From: Moringa oleifera
Taxonomy: Eukaryota > Streptophyta > Magnoliopsida > Brassicales > Moringaceae
Length of the DNA stretch: 64,000 nt
Assembly: GCA_021397835.1 (NCBI GenBank)
Contig: JAJFZO010000049.1
Coordinates: 7,817,001-7,881,000, forward strand
Reading direction: 5' to 3'
Under the pieces are notes generated by a model, which searched no databases, was not told the origin of the DNA, and worked only from the letters and a program-made list of their open reading frames with translations. Shown here in pieces: positions 49,603 to 61,939 of this stretch. Made by a program: the position numbers and the translations under genes. Each line of letters begins with the position of its first letter. The first letter of the stretch is position 1.

Positions 49603-51370
49603 TTCGTCTGATCGTGTCTTGTAGCGAAAGAAGCGGAGAGGCAAGGAAGAGATATGCGTCGTAATGCAATTAAAGAATGGGATTAATGGTCTTTGAAATT
49701 AGCTAAGCCGGCCTGGATTTCATTCTTCGTGCTATTTTAGATTCCAGAATACAGACTCCAATTCGCCCGAAGTATCTGAAAGCACTGTGAATGGAAGAAA
49801 AGAGTTTCCATGGCGGTGCCAATTGGGCCCATGCCAACACAGTTAACACAGCCTGTTTGGGTTACCGAGATGGCCTGTTGGGTCAACACCCATCTGAGCC
49901 CATGCGCCAGATTTATGAAGAATCACAATCCAATTGCTAGTTTAGTGGTCTTTTTTTTTTTTTTTTAGGGGAAAAGGAGAGAGCTTTCCATGGGAAGGAG
50001 AATGTGATAAGGGGGGAAAAAAAATCACTTGTATGTTGAATTTTCTGTTAAATAATATAAATTAAATTATTAAATTTTTTGTATCACTGTATCAAAAATG
50101 AGTAATTAGTTAATTTATAATAATTGCCCAATTGTTTCAAAATAATATTGTGTCTAGTTGATAAGTCAAGTTATAAATAAAAATACAATTAAAAATTAAA
50201 AATTTTCTTGATAATATACCATTTTTATATCTGTTAATTATAACAATAAACTTTAAGATAAATTAATGATTAAAATAAATCTATATTACAATCATTACAT
50301 GAAAATAAAATCTGACATAATGGTAGATAATTAAAAAAAAAAACATTTGTGATGATTGTCAGAATCCAATGAAATCTTGATAGTTACAATATGCCTATGC
50401 CTATCATATCATGCTGTTGGTACCATTAATTTAATTAATAAAAAAACAAACATTTATTAAAAATAATTTTTTATTTTATATTTTTAAATATAATTATATT
50501 AACACATTCAAATTAAAATTTTAAAATATAAGTAAATTATAAATTTTTTATTTATAGTTTAACACGTGTTTATGTATAAAAATTGAGGGAATTTATAATA
50601 AAAAGTTGATATTTTTTAAATTTATTTTTATGTAAATTAAACAACTTTGATTTTAAATCTCCCAGGAAGAAAAAAGACAAAAGCAACGGACATCTAAACT
50701 TCAATGAGGTGAAAAGGTCACATGAAGCCGAAGATGGCCAGGATGGCCCCCAGCTGTCCTCATGGAATACACGGTCAGAGATGCAACAGAAGAGACAGGA
50801 CAGGTGCAGGTGCCAGGTGGGTACCACCCACGTGAACGGGTTACCCCATTCCCATAACGTTAACCTAACAGTGCAGCTGTCACCCATCACACACTTTATT
50901 ACCATAACCACCAATCCCATCATATTCCTTACAAATTATTGACAATTTCAGACAACACCCTGCTCCTTCCACAACACGTGAAACTTTCGACACTGTAACA
51001 AGAAACAGATTCCTCAGATACCAAGACCATCAAATCTTCCATGGAAGTCATAAAATAAGACATAAGGCAAGAAGACGCTGGTCAAGAGCTTCTGAAGCTA
51101 GAACATCATATACATCACATACACTAATCACAGAGCCACAAAACTCTAGCTTCTGATCATTTACATACACCTTTCCCGATTTCCAGGTATGTAACTAACA
51201 ATGCCGACAATGAAAAATATATCATGCAGCCTTGCTCTGCATATATTAAACGTCGGCAAACAAAAAGAATCACAAATTGTATACAGGAAAGAATTGAACT
51301 TGGAAAGAACGTACACGGAGCGTTGCAGACCTTGTCAAGATGCATGGCTGATACACATGTTTGTGGCAGA
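49603..51370. other. inhibitor promoter and GAUT 3' flank
   Basis: 49603-49930 is gene-like and should hold the leader and promoter of the inhibitor. 49940 to about 50660 is AT-rich with nothing recognisable. From about 50680 to 51370 composition is gene-like again and should include the 3' UTR of the GAUT gene. Small open frames on both strands in that part resemble no known protein. Confidence 0.45.
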
Positions 51371-54300
51371 TTATGGATTGATGTTGCACTCTCGCAAATA
51401 GAGATTATTGTAATCTGCGTACTTTGCCCAGTAGTTTCTGTATTTATGTATGCCTATCTCAAGCCATGGCTTCATGTTGCCATTATAATGTATGACTGCT
51501 GCACGTTCAATCTCCCTCTGGTTGATACTTGGGTTGTAACCAAGCCCTAGCACATGCCAGTTTCGGTCAAGAGGATACGTGCGCTTCCAAAATGTTATGA
51601 GACCGGGTGGCAAGGTCCCCAACTTCCATAGCTGTCTGTCATGATTCTGCAGAAGAGAGTTTAATTCAGATTTCAAGCAAACTTTTGTACAATTTTCTGC
51701 ATTACATTTCAGTGCCAACATAAACGGCCTTGTTGGTCTCAGATGGATGGCAAATTTTTGTGGCATCCAATCAACACAAACACAGTAAACTATTTCCCTG
51801 TTAATGGAACTACTGCTACCAACTTGTACCTAAAAGAACCAGAAGCTTGAAAAAATTTCAGGTTTTTCAAAGGTGGCATGGTGCCATATACGACAAGAAA
51901 ATAAGGTTTAAGAAAGTATATCATGCTATCATGCATATTTGGTGAACTGCATCCATCTAAAACATATTTTACTTACCAGCTTCTGCCACCGATGGTACAC
52001 CTCCGTGATGTTTTGCCTCTTCCATTGGTCTAAGTCAAAGATATTCATGCCATAAGCCCATCCGCAAGCATGGGGGTCAAAATTCTTCGAGATAAGAGGA
52101 TTTGAGAAGTTAAGATACCGATCAAAGCGATGGAAACTCTCTCCACAAGTCTCTACGGCACCATTAACATTACCCTTCAGATCAAGGGACCAAAGACCGG
52201 AAAGATCTTTCTGTACTACTATGTCATCATCTAAGAAGAGCACTTTGTTGAGCTTCGGGAAGATTTCTGGTAGGTAAAAGCGAAGATGGTTCAGGATAGA
52301 CAGGTACTTCGGGTTCCGGAACTTCAAATTTGAATCAGAACTAGCTCGATGTGCTCTGAAGTAATAATCTATCATGGATGGGGAACCCAGTTGCTTGAGA
52401 ACAGGACTATAACTTGAATTTAACCATGTAAATTCTTCAACGTTCTGAACCTGGATAGTGGCTTTCCCTGGTGGATTAACTAGAAACCACATCCTCATAG
52501 CCGCATAATTGAGCCTGTCCGTAACAATATGGAAGACATGGTTTGAAGGATGCTGCGAAGAATATCATGCAAAATGGTAAGTTGCGCTAGTCAGACAAAT
52601 GCAAAAGTCTCAGATATTAAAAATGTCTATGATCAAAATTGGTGCTGCGCAAAAAAGATCATCCTCACTTCCCGAATCAAGAAAATGAAAGAAGACAAAA
52701 GAAAAAGCACTCAAGCATGCAATTACCAACTTTGTTTCACTATTTCACTCATGTCTGAGTAAGATCATGTTTACCTTCGCATTTGTCAATGTTGAGTTTA
52801 CAACAACTGCTGCAGCCAAAATATTGTCTGAGAAAAGTGCATAGTGATACAGCCGGGGATCTTCTAATTTCTCTTGGTTTGGAAATTGTTGTTGGGAAGA
52901 ATTCAAGGAATAGTACTCAGTTGTCAGGCGTAAAGGAAGACAATGGAGGCCTTTAGGAAGTGTTTTAGCAGTTAATTGTGTCAAGAACATGGTTTGCTTC
53001 TTGTGCACTCGAAGTTGCTCTTCCGTTGAATGGAGCATTGCACGAAGCTTCTTTACCATAACAGAACAGTCGTCTTGAATCTGCTTACCCTTGCCCAGTG
53101 TTTGCTCCATTGCTTTCAGTTTCTCATAAGCACTGCATGCCATTCATGCACATTATATCAAATGATAATTTCATGATTGAAGTTGAATCATATCACAAAA
53201 AAGATAAAAAGATATCAATCAGACATGTCAAAGAGGACAAAGATACAGAAAACAAAACTGATCAATTTGCAATATTGGTTTCTTCTAAAAGAAGACTTAC
53301 TTCTTTGGCAGCTCAGAATCCTTGGATGCATCCCCCAATGCACGTTGGACTTCTTTAATCCGCGCACGAAGCTCTCTTACAAAATGAGGATTGCTTTTAG
53401 TGGCGGGAAGGGACAGGTAAACCTTTGCCCTTATCAGTTGATCTTTAAGCTGCGTTACTCGCGCATCTGGCATAGTCGTTTGTTCAGTCTGTTTCTCTGT
53501 TCTAGCATTTCCGGGTTCTGTCTTGTGGGTCTTGCCAGGGCTATTCATGGATGCTTCGTTTGCTTCTCTAAGCTTTATTTCCTATAAACAGAGCAATCAA
53601 TTGGTGGGGGGAGGGATTGCAGTCAGAAGAGCGACTAAACTCCAAAAGTAATGTCTCCTTTCCTAAAGAAATATGTGAAAAATGGTGTTTAACCCCCCAG
53701 GACACAAGGATTTAAAGGAAGTTTAACCTTCTTCATTAATTAGAATGAATTACATGGACCAATAATGTCTGAATAAAATCTTGCAGTCACTGATCGAATT
53801 GATACATTTTAGTTTCAAGTTAGTGGCTCCACCATCAAATCAGCCAAGGAAACCTTTCTAGCACAACACTAAGAGTTCAGCTGCAGTTTTTACTCCCCTG
53901 TACTAAATTCTAATGCAGAAAAGTCGAGTTTATCAGGAGGACAAATTTGTCTGCTATTGATTCAAATTCAAAGGAGCTCCCAGTGACTTTCATGCATACT
54001 CAGAGTGCACTCTTAGGTGCAAAAATGAACATATAGAAGATTAATAAAATTACCATATTTTGAGAATCGTTATAGGATGTCTTCCCAGATGCCTCTTGAA
54101 TGCCATCAGCATCTCCTTCATCCTTCTGGAAATGCATTTCGGTGACTATCTCAGGCTTCTGAGTGATCCCACTGCGATTTGCCACATCTGTTACCTGTTT
54201 GATGATATTTTCAGTTTGAGATTGATCATCTTCAATCGTGGTATATAATACTCGAGCAGATTTATGCTCCTTTGTTTCCAGCAATTGCAAATCTAATCAA

Positions 54301-55138
54301 AAACAGAAAGGGAAACACATGAAAAACTTCAATTTCACAGAAAAAATTTGAAGGTAGCAAAGCCAACAGTACAATAAAAAGGTTGAAACTTGTAAAAGAA
54401 AAAGAATACCAAGGATACCTTGAGCTTGACCCGATACATTAACTTCAGCTGAAGAATTCACATCAGGGAAAGATTTGGAAGAGTTGGCAGAATATACTAT
54501 ACCAATTGGTTCCTTAAGGGTTGTGGAGGATTCCTACACGCAAACAAAAGGGAGGAAAAGGAAGATGTAAGCTAAGATCTGGAAGCTAACTCTGAATATC
54601 TGATGGAAAAAAGTGAAATTTGCCAACTCCCCCCAAGAAAGAGGGGGGACTTGGGCAGGAGGGCAAAGATTAGCACCTGAGGTAGCAGATTGAGATGTCT
54701 GTTATCGCCACTGAAAGTCTGAAGAGACATCACAAAAAGAAAATGCAGAAATCAGATGCTATTCTTTTCCGTTTATTTTACTAAAGAAACAATTTTTTGA
54801 AAAGGAAAGGGGAAAAAAAAAAGGAAAAGGGAAAATCGGAGAGGAAGCTACTCACAAGAGCATTAACATCTTCCAGAAATTCGTGTCTAGCTGCAGAAAC
54901 ATAAATAAAGAGATAATGAAGAAAGGAAAGGTGTGAGAAGTATAAAAATATTTGACCAATGTATCAGCGGAAAGGAAAGAAACAGAGAAAGAAGAAGAAA
55001 CATACAAGAGGAAGCCTTGTAGGTTCCAACCCTGTCAGTGTAAAGGAGAATTGGGGCCACGACGGTCAGAAACAGCATCACCATTACCGAATTTCTTAGC
55101 TTCATCTTCATCTTGCTCTTGCTCAGAGCCTCACCCAC
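51371..55138 (-). CDS. GAUT4: galacturonosyltransferase, GAUT4-like (GT8), 684 aa, 9 exons
   Basis: Golgi type II membrane enzyme that adds galacturonic acid from UDP-GalA to homogalacturonan in pectin synthesis. Exons in transcript order: 55138-55006, 54890-54856, 54718-54677, 54533-54419, 54292-54054, 53581-53301, 53132-52775, 52552-51977, 51646-51371 (2055 nt). A short basic cytosolic tail precedes a membrane anchor (about 18-35, VMVMLFLTVVAPILLYTD). A variable stem follows, then the conserved helical segment (DQLIRAKVYLSLP, KAMEQTLGKGKQIQDDC). The catalytic GT8 domain has the metal- and nucleotide-binding DDD (509-511, in LFLDDDIVVQKD), the CGESFHRFDRYLNFSNP and ACGWAYGMN blocks, and HYNGNMKPW (646-654). 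The protein ends LRECNINP, as GAUT4 does. The catalytic half is nearly identical to Arabidopsis GAUT4 as I recall it, while the stem differs. Start at MGEALSKSK; MKMKLRNS is a possible later start. Confidence 0.95.
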
Positions 55139-58100
55139 CCAGTCACAATTGCTCTCTAGCTCTGCCTTTCAGAATCTTTATTCTGGAAGACGCACTTACC
55201 CCAGATAGAGAGAAAGAGAGATAGATAGATTAAGCAAGACCACAAACACAGATTGGAGAGAACAGGAATTATGGGCAAAGACAGCCTTTAAACCAAAAAG
55301 ATGAGAGAAGAAAGAAACCCACTTTCTGCTAATTCTTTTTAAGCAGGTAAACCGAAGCGAATCTTAATCCGCATTCGCAGAAATAGGACAAAGAAAAGTA
55401 TTCTTAATTGCCAAGATAAACAGACCCAGATAACTGAGAGACACGCCCTCTGTCTACTCCGTGTGCACCAGAAAACCGCTATCTTGACCTTTGTCTGTTA
55501 TGCATAGCAGCGGATGCAACTGCCAATTCTGCGAGATGCTTCCCAGTTTCTTCCTTCACCTCCTAAGAGAGAGAGAGAGAGCAACATAAATAGAAAGCGT
55601 CGGCGCCAGTGGATGATGAATAGGACGTTAACGAGTGAAAGACAAGAGAGGCAAGGCTAACCAAGGCCTGGTCTTTCTTTATATTATTATATTATTTTAA
55701 GCAGTTCTTGATTACTGCTTAGTATTCAAAAAAGCCAGAGGATTAAGATAAAGAAGAAGAAAAGGCAGAAAAGGTAAGAAAAGCAGAGTGTATTTAGCTT
55801 ACCATTTGCGTCCACGCGCCTTGGCAAATGTAGAGGCGTGATTCATGGCCCTTTTTGCTAATGCCCAGGCGACCAGGACAACCTCATAATTCATTGATAT
55901 TAACTTCTCAAAGTCAAATCTCCAAAGTTTTTCATTTTCATATTCCAAGCCTTCAATTGCTCCACCCACCATATTTTTATATAAAATCAAACATTTACTG
56001 CACATGAAAACATATTAGAAATCTCATGCTTAAAGCATATTACTTATTTGTGAGTTCTTTGGCGCCACTAAAAATGTCGGCACCTTCACAAACTTTACTC
56101 TCTCTTTTTTTTTTTTTGCTTTTCTTTTTCTTGAATTTAGTTATGAAATCATTTTTAAATTTTTAATTTATCTTTATAAAAAAAGAGGAAGAAGAATGAT
56201 AACGAGGGCAGATGAGGAAAAGAAGGCCCTTCAAGGAGGAGCCTTGATGCTGCACCCCATGCTCTTAAGGCTTAATTCAGTTTTTATATTCAAATTGGTA
56301 AAATCCCAAGTTATGATTGAATAGAAGGGCTCCAGTTTCAGCCTGTAATTGCTTTTTTTTTTTTTTTTTGGATTCATCATTATTGTCATTAATGATCGAT
56401 ATTTGTATTTTTAATAATTAATTTGAAACACATTAATTATTTAAAAATAGTAATATAAATATATAATGTATTTTATTATTTTATATTATCATATTAAATT
56501 ATAAAATAATTACTTAATATTTTAAAAATAACATAATTTAAATTAATAAAATATAAAATAAAAATTTTATTAAATCTTTATATTTAATTGGAGTTGATTT
56601 TGATATTAAAAAAGTGGCATGATAGTGAAACGTTGATAGTTGATACGAACCTCAACCAAAGTTGTTCAAAACAAACCTTAACATTAAAGGTAAAATCTTC
56701 ATTCCTAATTCTTATCTCGTGAACTTCTCATTTCATTTCATTCTTTTTCTCTTTTCTTCCATTTTTGTCTTTCGTTTATGACATTTACAGAATGCTTATA
56801 AAGTCAGCAAAATTTAAAAAATGTAATAACTAACATAAAGAATTAAAGAGATAAAAATCAATGCTTTTTAGATAATCAATTTATGCATCAATGAAATACC
56901 AAAAAAAAAACCTTGGTAAAATTATTTTATTTTTCTCATTATTGAAAATCTAAATAATAGGAAAGATAGGTAGTTTCTTTGTAAGGAATTTTGCTTTTTA
57001 AGTGTTCGTACATAGATATTTACATCAACAATCAATGTTAATAATGTATGTTTTTTAATCACTTTTTAGTTTTTTAAGATCAAATTACCCTTAAATGAGT
57101 AGTGTGCAATTACTTGTTTGCTCACGGATAGAAAAATGAAAAGTCAAATCTTTCAGACGTCTCTTTTTCCCTCTCTCTTTGCTACTGCACTACTTTCCAC
57201 CCTTCTTTTCATCTTTCTTTAATCAGTATCTATTGATATCTTAACTTTTGTTGCACAATAACACTCGAAAAGCATTCGAAAGCTAGTAAAAAACTAAGAA
57301 ATCAGTGAAAATATGGTTTTAAATGAGATATTTTACTCAAATTTAGGATTTTCTTACTTGTTTGATTGGATTGAATCATCCTCTGATTTTGAATTCTTTG
57401 TTTTTATTTTTTTGTATTTTTGAGTTAACTTTCTTGTTTTGAAAGCTTGAATACATGTTACTGAACATTTTTCTTTGGATTTTGTTATGAATCTTCGACG
57501 TCTAGGTATGTTGTTGTGCTCCATTTGATTAATTTCGTGACACGTGTCTAAGACTCATATAATATTATGAAATCGTATTATCTTTAATTAAATTGTATAT
57601 ACTTTATTGTATTCTAATTGATTAAATCGTACCAATTTTTATTGAACCATATTTATAAATCATATATTGATTGTGTACATGTAGGAAATGCCTAAAACAT
57701 GTGTCAATAAACTTCTCTTTTTATGAGCTGTACAAAATTTCCTTTAGAGTTGGAATGACATCATTATCACAGTACTTTAGTATCTTCTCAGTCTTTCAAG
57801 ACTCTTGGGGGTCATATATAGTTGTAAATAGTTTCAATAGTAGTTATTTGCACTTTGACAAAAAAAAAAAGTAGCCAAGCAAACAAATATTGAAATCAAG
57901 TTACGAATTCATAAACATGATACAATTTCAATACAATTTGATTATACTTTAATTAACCAAGATACGAATAGAGAAGTCCATAACTTGCTGCTGTGAGAGA
58001 TTCAACAAAATCGAGAGGACGAGATGTGGTTTAGACGATGAGAATAAAGTTAGTTTTAGTAAGGTGAACTTCTGCCTAATCACCAGGTAGAAATTTGGAG

Positions 58101-58759
58101 AACTACAAGACACAAAAAATATTGAAACCAATTCAATTAGCATCCTCATAAAATACTTTGGGGGTAAGGATGAAGTCAGTGGTAGTAAAGTGAAGGCAGG
58201 GCTGCACAAGGAAAGTTTGAGAATTTTGATGATAAAGTGAAGTTGGCGTTGATATACCTACTAAATGGCTTCATAAAAGGTAAGCGACAACAGGTCCTTA
58301 TATGAAAATTTCATCTTGTTGACAATTTAAAAGCATTCAACAACTTCTCATAAGGTACATGGCTTTACTATAACTCTTTGTTACAAGTTAAGCAGACAAT
58401 TGCAAACTGAGCAATAGAAGGTGATGGTTTGAGTCGTAATGCCAATTGTTTCGTATGGGCATCATACATAAGTATGATTTTATTCTTTTTATTATTTATT
58501 TTACTTATTTTTGATTTGTGAAACATAACTTGTGCATGGTACTAAATTGTTTCTATTTAGATTAGTGAAACAAAACTTGATTTTCCTTTTTCACAGTCTT
58601 TTGCATTCAAGGCAATACCTATTACCAATGTACATGGTACTAAGTTATCCAACTTTAACTTACCGCTACCTCAAATTTGTCTGTGGAGGTTCCACCGCAA
58701 GCCCCACAATGGAGACTACAAAAAGATATTCATAAATAAGGTAAGTTTCAATCAATGCC
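55139..58759. other. GAUT promoter and leader, then AT-rich spacer
   Basis: 55139 to about 55620 is the GAUT leader and promoter side, with a GA tract at 55566-55581 (CT in the gene's sense). A 68-codon ATG frame at 56005-55799 (-) matches no family with confidence. From about 56100 on the DNA is AT-rich with poly-A/T runs and short chance frames. I see no supportable gene, RNA or element ends. Confidence 0.4.
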
Positions 58760-58764
58760 TTATG

Positions 58765-59178
58765 ATTTCGTATTTAGTTTTATACATTTATATGATATTT
58801 TGTAACTTCATTTTGTGATTTTGTATCTTCTTTCTTAGTTTTGTATCTTTATTTTACGAGTCATATTTTTATTTTAAGATTCGTATATTCTTTCTTAGTT
58901 TTGTTTCTGCATTTTGTGATTTGTATCTTTCTTTCTTAGTTTCATATCTCTTTTCTTAGTTTCGTATCTTTTTTTTTTCTTAGTTTTGTATCTTTATTTT
59001 TGTGATTTTATATCTTTATTCTCTGTTTCGTATATTCATTTGGCATTTCGTATCTTTTTTCTTAGTTTCATATCTTCATTTTGTGATTTTGTGATTTTGT
59101 ATTTTTATTCTTAGTTTCTTATACTTATTTGGTATTTTGTATCTTCTTTTTTAGTTTTATAACTTTATTTACTGAGTT
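58765..59178. repeat. pyrimidine-rich minisatellite built on a TTTCGTATCTT / TTAGTTTTGTATC motif
   Basis: Words of the form TTTYGTATCTT, each followed by TTCTTAGTTT or ATTTTGTGATTT, recur roughly every 20-25 bases across about 410 bases, with a higher-order period near 40-45. On the other strand this reads as repeated ATACRAAA. Units are irregular and diverged. No gene is visible in it. Confidence 0.75.
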
Positions 59179-59814
59179 TAGTCCTAATTTTGTGACTTCA
59201 GATAGGGACAAAGCTAAAACTAAAGCCAATTGATGTTAAGTGTCAGGCCCCATACTATATTGGTGTTAAAGGGACTGTGCTGCCCTTGTAGCCACAGATC
59301 TCTAATGTGGCTGCCGTTGCTGCATGTTCAAGGAGTAGAGATAAATATATTAACGAGATAGTTGAGGTCCTCACCTAGTACAAGCCTATGAAATTACTAA
59401 AATCTTTTCTAAAAACGTATAAGGTTTGTTATTCTAATATTAATTTTTTAGCTTTGGAATGTATCTTTTTTATCCATATCTAATTGTCATCTTCTATGAA
59501 TCCTTATTTGCAGCGACAGGTGGGATTTGTAATTGTTGAATGATCAAGAGATAAAATTATGGAGAAGGAGGAGAGGGAGAAGGCAAAGAGTGAAAAGGCG
59601 AAGAGTGATAGAGTGGGGATAGAGATGAAGAGAGAGACTCATCCTGGGGAGGAAATGACCAAAGAGGTAATTGATAAGAAGGTCATTAGCTCAGCTCGAG
59701 CTAAAAGGAGGATCGAGGGGGATCTAGAGATTTACTATCTCCTAAATGATATAGAGGTGAAATTAAACCTTATAAACGTGAAGGTAACCTTAGGGATTCC
59801 TTTAATAAAGGGTG
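59179..59814 (+). other. uncertain region with two short coding-like stretches
   Basis: 59200-59400 reads in one frame as LKLKPIDVKCQAPYYIGVKG and later SRSRDKYINEIVEVL, broken by stops. An ATG frame at 59559-59822 encodes 87 residues, first highly charged (EKEEREKAKSEKAKSD) then KRRIEGDLEIYYLLNDIEVK. An AG (TTTGCAG) precedes the second stretch near 59513, so these could be exons of a decayed gene or transposon. I recognise no family. Confidence 0.25.
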
Positions 59815-61922
59815 TCATATGAAGCAAATAAGTATCTTGCAATGTCCCAGATTCGGCAAGAATCTTACTTTCTGGTAGTACGAGGGAAGAATTGGCCCAA
59901 AAATTAAATAAGGGTCAAGCAACAATTGAGCATCGATTGCTTACTCAAGCGCCCCCCGAACCACATGAAATGATCGCTTGTTACATGGTTCACTAACCCT
60001 AGCTGGGGTAGGGATACTTATTATTCGTCGGCGGTCTGACTTAATTACGAAGAAAATTCTTTCTTAATCTAGAGAGATCCCTTTCGTTAAGCACGTTCCT
60101 AGCCACGAGATGAGGGAAAGTACTTATTCCCTCTTATTGTTAAGCCATCTTCTACTCTTTTTTTTGTATTCCTTTTCGCATCGCGATGAAAACTGGTAAT
60201 TGGATAGAATCCTAAAAATATTTCTAAAGAAAAGTGCATGAGAGTGGGATGAAACTAGCAATGCACCGAATCCTTCAGAAGAGAGGACATAAAAGGGCAG
60301 ATCTAAAAAATCAGCCTTTAATCTAATCCTGTGAAAGAGGTCAAGAGAAAAGGAATTTCTTATCTCACATTCTAGTACTAATACCTCGCTTGTACTAAGG
60401 ATAAAGTCTTGTTAAGAGGAATAAATGGCTTTTTGAAACCTCTTTATTGGCAAGCCATGCAACAGAGCAGGGGTTTAACAATCAGTTTAATACCTTTCTA
60501 ATCCACATAAGTGGTCCTTCTATCGTACTTGCTCTTTTTTTCTCTATCATGACATGGAAAAAAAGGCAGTAAAAGTGAGAAGAAAGCCTTAACCTTGAGT
60601 AGACCAACCGTCAGAATGAGATAAATCATATCTTGGTTTGGTAATATTACTTTATTTTACTTATATATAGGTGTGCCAATTCGGTTGTATAAGACGTTAC
60701 TCTGACTTGCCTTGTCGCACACATAGTATTCCATTCTACGAGTAAGAATTTCTTTTCTCCTTTTTTGTTGGTCAAGTATCATTTGCTCTTCTCTTGGCTT
60801 CTAAAGTAAGACCATCAGGTTTGATTTGCTTTTTAGATTAGGGGCCTTGTGCTTTTTCTTTGAGCTGTCACTCATAGATTCTGACTTGAATCTTTAGGCG
60901 AAATCCAACTTATTCCGTCCATAAGCCCATACTTTTTTTTTTGTAACTCCAATCGATCAACATAAGGGTTCTAAGCAAACAAAGTACAATAACAAGGAAC
61001 GAAGATAGGCCCTTACTTGTTTCAAGATAGTAGAGGCTTGCGTATAGGTAAGGACAATAGAGGATATTACGTACAAGGACAGATGTTGATTTTACTTAAA
61101 GAATGACTCGAAAGAGATGCATTGATAGATCAAGAGAAGGACTAACAGATTAATAACGGATAAGAAGCAGAGGTAAGGACAGGACTACTTGTACTTGTCT
61201 TTACCTCACTAGCCCTAACCTCACTACTACTAATTGCCCACACTTTCCTGAAAGAAGAACAAGGCCCCTTCTTTAAGTAACAATAAGGTCAATGGTACTT
61301 GCAACATCAAAAGTAAGTAAAAGGGAGCGAAGTGAGCAAATGGTGTCGAATGAAGCGAAGCGATCAAAAGGGAAAGGAAGGGCCTTGTTCTCATCAAAAA
61401 AAGGTAGCCTTTGGGACACTTTTTCTCTTAGATGAGACTTTTAAGTATAAGTAACTCAGTGCATGTGTGTCAAGTAGTTTAGAGGAAAAAGAAAAAAAAA
61501 AAGATAAAAGAAAGATCATGCAAGGAATGAGCCAACATAAAGAACCACGCGACTTTTTGCAATTACTAAGGAAGAAAAGCATCGATTTAAGACCTCATAA
61601 TTTATTGAATAAATTAATACAGGTAATTTTATTTATATTGAACAAAAAAACCTGCGGTGTATAAAATAATTTATACAAAAAATTCTTATTTCTAATGAAG
61701 ATCCAAGTATTGGAATGTCGTGGATTCTAAAGCCTAACAAGCTAGGAAATATGTGCCCTATAACACCATGCAAGAAAGACCTCATTGTCATGGAAACCTT
61801 TTCCTTTCTCCTTAATATAGTCTATGAGGATGTTTTTCTAACCAATTGTCATGGCTTTAGGAAAGAGAGAGGACCCGTTACCTTCTTTGCGCATGTTAAT
61901 AGTTGGATGACAATGGATCGAT
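59815..61922. repeat. 2.1-kb tandem unit, copy 1 (mitochondrial-like)
   Basis: This unit is repeated head to tail by the DNA from 61923 onward. Matching landmarks: TCATATGRAGCAAATRAGTATC (59815 / 61923), CTTGCAATGTCCCAGA (59836 / 62000), TTATTATTCG (60019 / 62180) and GTCGTGGATTC (61717 / 63866). Offsets of about 2108-2165 reflect indels, including about 55 bases added in copy 2 near 61945-62000. It is less AT-rich than the flanks and has the purine-biased GAAAGAAGAACAAGGCCCC style of plant mitochondrial spacers. It carries a broken reverse-transcriptase frame near its right end. Confidence 0.8.
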
Positions 61923-61939
61923 TCATATGGAGCAAATGA
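61715..61939 (+). pseudogene. fragment of group-II-intron-type reverse transcriptase
   Basis: An open stretch of 74 codons reads SWILKPNKLGNMCPITPC, then KKDLIVMETFSFLLNIVYED, then SHGFR-like CHGFRKERGPVTFFAH, and ends at a stop after DRFIWSK. This matches the start of the reverse transcriptase domain of group II intron proteins: the IPKPNKPGKxRPI block, the DxIVMExxxxxLxxxxE helix and the HGFRxGRG block. The preceding DNA holds related residues (NEDPSIGMS, IQKILI) but also a stop near 61667. The finger, palm (YADD) and maturase parts are absent. It is a truncated remnant, and copy 2 of the repeat contains a more decayed version. Confidence 0.6.

Noticed and set aside
49603..49644. Upstream in-frame ATG of the inhibitor gene adding 14 residues.
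   Set aside because: The extension is charged and would bury the signal peptide; the second Met gives a standard secretory start.
55799..56005. Minus-strand 68-codon frame ending VAWALAKRAMNHAST, faintly like the tail of plant RNase H-type domains.
   Set aside because: Only a few residues fit and no other RNase H or reverse transcriptase block lies nearby.
59559..59822. 87-residue charged plus-strand frame considered as a real small gene.
   Set aside because: Low-complexity start, no family match and broken coding-like DNA just upstream; kept only as an uncertain region.
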